Of a DNA stretch of 64,000 nucleotides, positions 57,349-64,000 are shown in pieces. Numbering within the stretch: position 1 is the first letter of the stretch; each line of letters opens with the position of its first letter. The DNA lies in assembly GCA_022836615.1 (NCBI GenBank), contig MU405252.1, positions 212,068 to 276,067 of the forward strand. The letters run 5' to 3'. The notes under the pieces are model-generated. The model ran no database searches. It was not told where the DNA came from and worked only from the letters and a program-made list of their open reading frames with translations. This stretch comes from Annulohypoxylon bovei var. microspora (lineage: Eukaryota; Ascomycota; Sordariomycetes; Xylariales; Hypoxylaceae). Position numbers and translations under genes: made by a program.

Positions 57349-58098
57349 TCATTTTCTCACCTTACTCTTAAAAGGAAAATATTTGGGCGCTTTTGGATAC
57401 CCCCTTAAAGTTGCACCCGCTCGCTGTCCCGGGGTCCCATCTTTCGGGCTTGGCAAACCGGCACCGGCGAACGCGCTCCGAGAAAGCGGCGGCTTGGACC
57501 CGATTCTAATACGTGGAGTAGGTCTACGCCCAATGGAACCCGTTACCGAACGGCGGATGACAGTGGTGATGGATTCAGTGCCACAACTCACCCGTGTGAA
57601 CTTTTCTGCTGATGCAACGTCGACGATTGCTTCGCTTTCGTACTCGTCAAAGTCTAATGACCCCGCTACTGATACGTCAGTGAGGGACTCGGACGAATAA
57701 TTTACCTCCTTAGAGTACACGTCGTTGGGTATATCTTCGTACTCCTGGTTTTCTACGTCAATCTTGACCTCGCATAATTCATCTTCTAAGTAAAGTTCGG
57801 AATCATCCGTGGTTATGTCCCTAATTTCGGTGTTAGGCTTGAATCTGGCTTGCAAGACAGGTTCTAGCTTCTCCGGATCGAATCCTGCTAGCATGACTTC
57901 CGAGCAGTCATAGTTAGATCTTAGATATTCTTCATGATTTCTAGCTTCGATGTCCCATTTCGAAAATGCTTTATGAGATGGCTTACATTGTCGCAAGAAA
58001 ATCTTGTGCTCCGGTAGTGGGTTGGGGTCGGGGAGTTCGTTAAAGCTATTATATTTCTTCAGAATCTCAGAGAGATTCTTAGAATTTGTTCGACTCAT
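57349..58098 (-). CDS. Hypothetical acidic/Ser-rich protein
   Basis: A single exon encodes 249 residues. The N-terminal third (MSRTNSKNLSEILKKYNSFNELPDP) is polar and helical. The middle (about residues 95-170) is strongly acidic. The C-terminus from about 180 is basic and Gly/Pro-rich (GSIGRRPTPRIRIGSKPP, ending FPFKSKVRK). No domain, signal peptide or membrane segment. The composition is like a disordered nuclear or scaffold protein. Confidence 0.6.
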   Translation of the reverse strand: MSRTNSKNLSEILKKYNSFNELPDPNPLPEHKIFLRQCKPSHKAFSKWDIEARNHEEYLRSNYDCSEVMLAGFDPEKLEPVLQARFKPNTEIRDITTDDSELYLEDELCEVKIDVENQEYEDIPNDVYSKEVNYSSESLTDVSVAGSLDFDEYESEAIVDVASAEKFTRVSCGTESITTVIRRSVTGSIGRRPTPRIRIGSKPPLSRSAFAGAGLPSPKDGTPGQRAGATLRGYPKAPKYFPFKSKVRK

Positions 58099-61000
58099 TT
58101 TAGCTAGTATTTCCCCTTCAGAGTATAGATATTTAGACAGCTTCCTACGTTAATGTAAAAAAACTCGACCAACCGGAGTTGGCTTGCTGGAAGTCGACGA
58201 AAAACGCAGGCTTATTGTAAAGTCCATCCTTTGACCCGACCTCCATTGTCCCCAGCCCTAACAATGAGCCTGGTAGAAAACAAGATGAAAATAAGCTATC
58301 AAGTGTCAAGTACTTCCTTTGTGATTAATTATAGTAACTCATTTCTTTGAAGTTACCTACGAAACGTTGCATTTCATACTGTAGTCCTATTCCAGGACGG
58401 GAATAATCGAAGTGGGCGAGTTGGAAAGAAATCTTCAACAATTCTGTTGCCCTGTAACAACTCGGGCATGCCGTATTTGGAATTCCTTATTCATTCTCCT
58501 TTTAACGTGCAATCAAAACAATGTGATGACAACAACGCTAAAAACCAGTCGTTGAATAGGTGCCCTTTGAGGCTCTAGCAAAATATTTGCTGTTACACAC
58601 GAGTCGTTAGACTACCAAGGGAATGCTGCTAAGCCAGCTTAATTTAATAAGGTCCATTATTGTCTTGCAATGTTCCCCTTTGTGGACGACGGGGCGGACC
58701 GAACATGTCCGATCTGAAACACACAGTAGATAGCCCGGCCGTTAGATCCCAAGTTATTAGTGATTCGTCAATCAGACTATTCTCACTAACGATTGTGGAG
58801 ATTGCACTACATTAACAAGTTACCAAATATGCCGGACTCTCCCGTTGTTCATGCAGGTCCTGCATACCCATATTGTTTTTTTTGGGTCCTCATTATAACT
58901 CTGAGGATGGCTGTGCTAACAATATCTCGAAATATCGTTCTACATCGACGTTCCAGCTCGTAAAAGCTTACGACGCTGTGACAACCGACCACGTTCTGAG
59001 CAGCCTTGGCTCCCTGGAACCTGGTCTAGAATCTCCCTGCATGTACACGTTGGCATGGACGCTAGGGATTTTCCTACAGATACGCGCTACGATGTGACGA
59101 TGACTTCTGTGAGGACGGCAGTCGGTAGCCTAATGCAAATGCGAAGGAACTTTAATAAGACGTCAGACGATGAAGACTTTCCGGGTGTTAGGCATTAGCC
59201 TATTACACAAAAAAGCAAGGACTCTGCGAAGTTCGGACGAGGCTTCTCGAACGAGTGAATGGAGATGCTTTCGCAATGCGGGTTCAACGACCTCTTGTAA
59301 GACGGGACACAAGGAAATTGACCGGATTTTGAGTTGAGTCCCGAGACTTTGGAAACGATCCAATTAGGTTGACCGAACGTGGAGCAGGTCATGTATCATA
59401 TGCGGTGCGACGAGTCCCAACAGCGTGCCGTGCCACTTCTATTTACATCTCACCAATGTGAATATGTGAGGGCGTAACGCAGAAATGATGAATCCCCTCT
59501 TCTTTTCTCACACCGAATTTCCAGGGCCCTTTTGTGCAGGCTAGAATGCAGTCATCATCACTGCGCTACATGTAGGTTGTAGCATTTCCGCATTAATTAC
59601 CGCGTCATAGAGGGGCAAGACGGGAAACTCGGATGACTCTAGGGCTCGTGTTCTAAGATAAAGTGAGAATCGAACTTATGTAGGTCATGGCCAGGTCCAA
59701 CCGTTGTCGTTATTGGTTAGTGAGGCTGAATACGGTAATCTTCCACGCCGCTCATAAGCGACCCCGCCGTTGCGGCGGAGAACGGGATCTCTTGACGGTT
59801 CTTGGCATCGCTGAATGTTAGATCGAGGTCTAAAAAGCTCTAGATCGCAGTAAGCAGAAGGGTTCTCCTATTGAAGATAAAGTAGCTGAGCCCGACAAAG
59901 TGATTGATGAAGTCATGTCGCATGAGGGGGCTCTTGGAGAAGAGGTAACGAAGTGACAGTTTAGCCGACCTAGCTTGCCTGGTGACCGTATCTGTTTTAT
60001 TGAGCGTCGAGGGGCTGAATGGATTAGGGCTACCTATACGAAATTCAGCGATGATCTGCACTGTAACAGGCGAACAGCTTCGAGGGCGGAGCTGGCGTCG
60101 ACTTCCCGTTACTAGGGCAGTGAGAATACAACATAAAAAGCATACGGTGACGATATTTGGTGACAAAGAGTTACTAGCAGCCATTCACAGCCAAGGGTTT
60201 TCTTTTACTCGTTTTAGCATAGGTAGTCCGATGCATCTATCGGATACCGAGCCATCTTACGTTACACTTCAATCTTTAATCCTTCATTATCTCTCATGCT
60301 GCCCATGTAAGTTGTTGCTAGTGAGCTTTTTATGTAAACGTCATACAACTATCAGCAACAGTCTGCGAACGGATTAATTAACAATGTAACCTGACTCGGG
60401 CTGGTAAGTTTTCATGTTCATTTTGACTGTACCTTGGGGGCTTAACCAGGTATTTGTGAATGCTCAGGGGTCACTCCTATTGCTGCAGATTTAACTTCCT
60501 CTAGTACCTCTTGGTGTCTTTCGGATAACGGCCATCCCTCCCCTCGGCAATCTTTTGTCTTAGATTTTAAGTTGTAGCGTAAGTTGGGGCTTAAGCCAGG
60601 TCTCTTATTAATAAAATAAAACTCCGAATATACAACCCGCAGGATCCGTGCCGTTGATGTGTTACCCCGGCTACGCTCGTTCGAGACTCGTTTGTTAGGA
60701 TCTAATGAATAGGCTACCTAGACTAGCAACTAAAGTCGACGGACATGTTATTCTCAACGTCATAACGTACCATGCTTTCAGCCCATACGGCTTCACGAAC
60801 CACTCAGGGATAACAAGGACAAAAATGCTGTTTATACCCCGCAATGTGGCAGCACTACGTCGAGCGGTGATCAGAGGGATCAGACTAAGCCGGCTCGGGC
60901 CAGTCGGCACTGACAAGATATCGTGTAAACCGAACCGAAGTGAAAGAAATTGTCTGACGCAAAGAATCGATGGTCTGAAAATTGAAATAAGAAAAAGAGA

Positions 61001-61819
61001 GCCAAAAAAGAGAACGCTCTGTCGTATCCCCGCTCCCAAGTAACACAATGAACAGGGCTGTGATCGTCGAGCGCTAGACCCAAACAGCATATGGCTTTGT
61101 GCAGTTTGGTACATTCTTGCCAGCAAAGCAAATGCGAGAAATGCGTGGTGACGCTCCGGCAGCCCCAAATCTCGTATTTTCGCAACGCTTGCAGCTGACT
61201 ACATGTCCCTACGTTTCCCTACATCTTTCTTAGTCTCCCCTAACACTAACACTAATAACACTCTATGCAATACTACGCAGTATGCGCTCGCTAGGCGCTC
61301 AATGGTACGCATATCTTAAGCACCATCCTTGCCGGGCCAGGGGTTCAGCTCCCAGCCTCATTCGGCACAAGCGCCAGCCCATCATAACCACTCTGGGGTT
61401 TCCTAACTTCAAAGGTCCTAGTATCTTCTTGTCCTGTTCCCACTGTTTCTGCGAATCAACATGTTGGAGCTATGACGTCTCCTAGGATCTTTCGGGACAT
61501 TTCCTTTGAAAGCAGCTGCCAAAAGCGCCATGAAAGAGAGGCGTTTTATAACGATCGTCAATTGCTCGCCCACAGCCCGCATACACCATACATTATATAG
61601 ACGATGTCCGCCGCTTGCCTTCGCACAACGATGGGTAGGGATTTTGACGTACACTCCACGCCCTTCATAATATAATAATAACTTAGGATCTGTGCTTGAT
61701 CGTTAATCTCATCTCATCTGCGTGGAGCTTATTGTCGTCCCTAGAGCCTTGGCATCGTCCATACGTTCGTTAATACATAGTAATAGTCTCCCTCCCAAGG
61801 GTGACGCCTGATCGACGCC
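58099..61819. other. 3.7 kb gene-free stretch
   Basis: Many short frames on both strands, none resembling a protein. A hairpin CCGCCGTTGCGGCGG lies at 59766-59780. The words TTGGGGGCTTAACCAGGT (60434) and TTGGGGCTTAAGCCAGGT (60584) form a degenerate pair about 150 bp apart. A tRNA-like B box (GGTTCAGCTCC) lies near 61345-61355. This may be old repeat debris. Confidence 0.35.
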
Positions 61820-62953
61820 ATGCGTTTTAACCTTGCTTCGCAAGCCCTCTGTGGTGCCGTCGTCGTGACAGCTTTGGCAGTCCCAAATCCCGTCGAGAAG
61901 CGGTTGCAACTGATCGATCTAAAACAATTCGGCAGCTTCCCGACCATTACACCCGAGCAAGCCCACGCCGAAGCTCAGCCATTATCTAGTGTATTGGGTG
62001 ACGGTCCTCAGTTTACCGCCCTCAAGACCACGACTAACAAGGCCCCGACAACCGCCCAAGAAATTACCACCGAGGACGCCGCGGCGGCTGGCACCTGTGA
62101 CCGTAACAACCCGGCAATCCGATACGAATGGAGGAATTATTCGGCAGATGACCGGAAGGCCTACGTCAACGCCATCAAGTGTCTGATGGACAAGCCCTCT
62201 TCCGGGAACTTCCAGGGCTCGAAGAATAGATATGAAGACATCGTGTCTGTGCACCAGCAACTCACCCCTAACATTCACCAGCGTGCCGTTTTCCTACCTT
62301 GGCACCGATACTACGTGTCGGTCTTCGAATCGTTGATGCGTGAGGAGTGCGGTTTCAACAGAGCCTTCCCATGGTGGGACGAGACGCTCGATGCCGGCAA
62401 ATTCGCCCAGTCCGACCTGTTCACCGATGCATACTTCGGTCCTCTTCCCGCCAAGACGTCTGACGGCCAAGGTACCTGCATTCAATCAGGCACATTCGGT
62501 GGGCTCACACTTCACATCGGCCCCGGCAGCGGTTTCACAGACCACTGTCTCGCGCGAGCCGTCGACGAAAGCTTGACGGGCACTGTCAGCGCCCAGTTCG
62601 TCCAGGACTGCAACTCGCGCACCTCGTACGACGACATGAGAGGTTGCCAGGAATTGGGTCCGCACGCCTACGGCCACAACGGAGTCGGCGCCGTCATGGC
62701 CGAAGTCCAGGCCTCCCCTGGCGACCCGATCTTCTTCATGCACCACTTGTTCGTCGACCACTCATTCCGCATCTGGCAGAACGCCGATGCCTCGCGCACC
62801 AAGAGCATCAATGGCTGTGCCGACACGGCTAACCCGTGCACCGCGATCACGATGGACTACGTCCTCACCTCCAACGGGCTGAAACCCGACACCACCATCG
62901 GCCAAGTGATGGACACCTTAGGCGGATACCTCTGCTACCGATACGACTACTAG
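61820..62953 (+). CDS. Secreted short-type tyrosinase / catechol oxidase
   Basis: A single exon encodes 377 residues with a signal peptide (MRFNLASQALCGAVVVTALA). The type-3 copper site is complete: CuA His145, His153 and His162 in VHQQLTPNIHQ and LPWHRYY; CuB His282, His286 and His309 in HAYGH and FFMHHLFVDH. The residue after the first CuB His is Ala, whereas many monophenolase-active tyrosinases have Asn there, so a diphenolase (catechol oxidase) activity is possible. Six to eight Cys could form disulphides. It lacks the C-terminal lid domain of the long tyrosinases, which matches the short secreted fungal type. Likely oxidises extracellular phenols, giving quinones. Confidence 0.92.
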   Translation: MRFNLASQALCGAVVVTALAVPNPVEKRLQLIDLKQFGSFPTITPEQAHAEAQPLSSVLGDGPQFTALKTTTNKAPTTAQEITTEDAAAAGTCDRNNPAIRYEWRNYSADDRKAYVNAIKCLMDKPSSGNFQGSKNRYEDIVSVHQQLTPNIHQRAVFLPWHRYYVSVFESLMREECGFNRAFPWWDETLDAGKFAQSDLFTDAYFGPLPAKTSDGQGTCIQSGTFGGLTLHIGPGSGFTDHCLARAVDESLTGTVSAQFVQDCNSRTSYDDMRGCQELGPHAYGHNGVGAVMAEVQASPGDPIFFMHHLFVDHSFRIWQNADASRTKSINGCADTANPCTAITMDYVLTSNGLKPDTTIGQVMDTLGGYLCYRYDY

Positions 62954-64000
62954 TCTTATTCGGTCAATAAACCTAGACGTTCCTTTTTAATAATAGGTCA
63001 TCTCAGATACCTATCATGGCGAGAACTATACTTTTCTCCGTACTTATTACTTATTGGATATAGGCGTTGGGGGGCTATTGGGGGCCTTTTGGATGAATGC
63101 GCAAAAGCGGCTTTCGACTGTCCGTCTGATGATACCTTGATAGAAAGGAGCCCACGAGTACAATCCTTATTAATTATACCCAGCGGAATGTTTAGTACAT
63201 AGAGACGCTATCAGTATATTTTCAATTGAAGGAAATTTCACTTCTTCGTTCAATAATCTTGTCATTATGATGAGGTGATCGTCGTTACATTAATATGCCG
63301 GCGCAAGATAATTAAGAGACGCGTTTAGAAATAGGATGTGGTAAACCCTGGATACATACATGAAGGGGGCGTCTATCACCCGGGTTTCTGGGTAGTCCTC
63401 CTGCATCGTTCCCCTGAATGTAACGCAGCGCACACTACCATCCTACGTACCCTCCAGATCTGCACGTGTTCGTGCACGATAATAAACTTGAAACAAACAC
63501 ATCAATCTTGTTCCTATTTTCATCGTGGCGTCTGTAGAACAATTAGTATTTCGTATCTCGTATCTAAAATAATAGCTTGCGTCTTTGGCGGTCATGAATT
63601 AGGAAGCTCAGATCCATCTTACATAAATACCTAGGTACCTTACTATTAATTAACTTATCAATCAACTCCCACGCCAATATCGCGATATTGCTTCTCTAAC
63701 TACCTAGGTGTAGGTAGGTATATACGCGACATTTTACATTATCTGGATTTCAGAGTACAAGTTCATACATAGTCGGCTCATGAACTACAGCACGCAAGAA
63801 ATATTTTTGACCTTATTAGTTTATATACCTACCTAACCGTGTTGACCCCCTTTTGGAACAGACCCCCTTTTGGAACGCCTTTTACACCAAAACAACACCT
63901 TTTTAATACTGGAGGGCACCGTCCCGGTACCACAATAACCCGAGTTTTAGGAGCTTCCCGATATTTAGCCGTTTACCCTCCAGGGTTCGATTCCTCGGAT
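62954..64000. other. 3-prime flank of tyrosinase and window end
   Basis: AT-rich, with CCTACCTAGGTAGG repeats near 63700 and 63830. At 63843-63877 GACCCCCTTTTGGAAC occurs twice in tandem, and the last 25 bases contain GGGTTCGATTCC. No gene was recognised; a repeat element may begin here and run off the window. Confidence 0.4.

Noticed and set aside
60695..61168. 157-codon minus-strand frame
   Set aside because: Overlaps other frames on both strands, with no conserved motif and no splice context.
61284..61360. tRNA or SINE suggested by A-box-like and B-box-like words
   Set aside because: D-arm pairing is partial and the anticodon stem does not form; kept only as a note in the spacer entry.
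63977..64000. tRNA gene suggested by GGGTTCGATTCC
   Set aside because: The T-stem does not pair well and no D-arm or anticodon arm fits upstream; the sequence is cut by the window end.
1..64000. CRISPR arrays or bacterial operons
   Set aside because: No spaced direct repeats of the right form; the intron-rich genes show this is eukaryotic DNA.

Overview
This 64 kb window comes from a filamentous ascomycete (Pezizomycotina, probably a Sordariomycete). Genes are broken by short introns of about 50-80 bp with GTRNGT donors and CTAAC-type branch points. The families are typical of that group: fungal rhodopsin-domain proteins, CFWR-type cytochrome P450s, GH43 and GH5 enzymes, a GGCDHM-type RBR ligase and a fungal Hsp70 relative. 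Repeats carry CpA-to-TpA changes, the signature of repeat-induced point mutation (RIP). I saw nothing bacterial, no CRISPR and no rRNA. Gene models are my own splice reconstructions. Where exon phases close exactly I say so; where they do not I say that too.

Layout. 1-9.7 kb: one large coiled-coil nuclear protein, then a dead Tc1/mariner-type transposon (5567-7292) in gene-poor DNA. 9.7-20.6 kb: an MFS multidrug-type transporter, a sugar transporter with a damaged N-terminus, a secreted GH43 galactanase-type enzyme, an unusual hexad-repeat protein and an SDR. The sugar transporter and GH43 enzyme look like a galactan-use pair. 21-32 kb: an oxysterol-binding protein, a four-helix membrane protein, a zinc-finger regulator, a GPI-anchored GH5 glucanase and an L-asparaginase whose usual catalytic lysine is replaced by proline. 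32.5-33.7 kb: a foldback element with about 400 bp inverted arms built partly of 11-bp repeats. 34-38.5 kb: an Hsp70-like ATPase and a rhodopsin-domain membrane protein.

39-50.4 kb is the most coherent block: four P450s and one SDR packed together with two shared divergent promoters. This looks like an oxidative tailoring cluster, but no PKS, NRPS or terpene synthase is present in the window. The second P450 is broken by a 432-bp SINE-like insertion flanked by a perfect 15-bp target duplication; its open frame resumes exactly on the other side.

50.9-64 kb: a coiled-coil protein of unknown function, a compact RBR-type ubiquitin ligase, an LTR-bounded non-autonomous retroelement with asymmetric RIP damage (54009-55748), a secreted Asp-box beta-propeller, a small hypothetical protein, a 3.7 kb gene-free stretch, and a secreted short-type tyrosinase. 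The last 160 bp may enter another repeat element.
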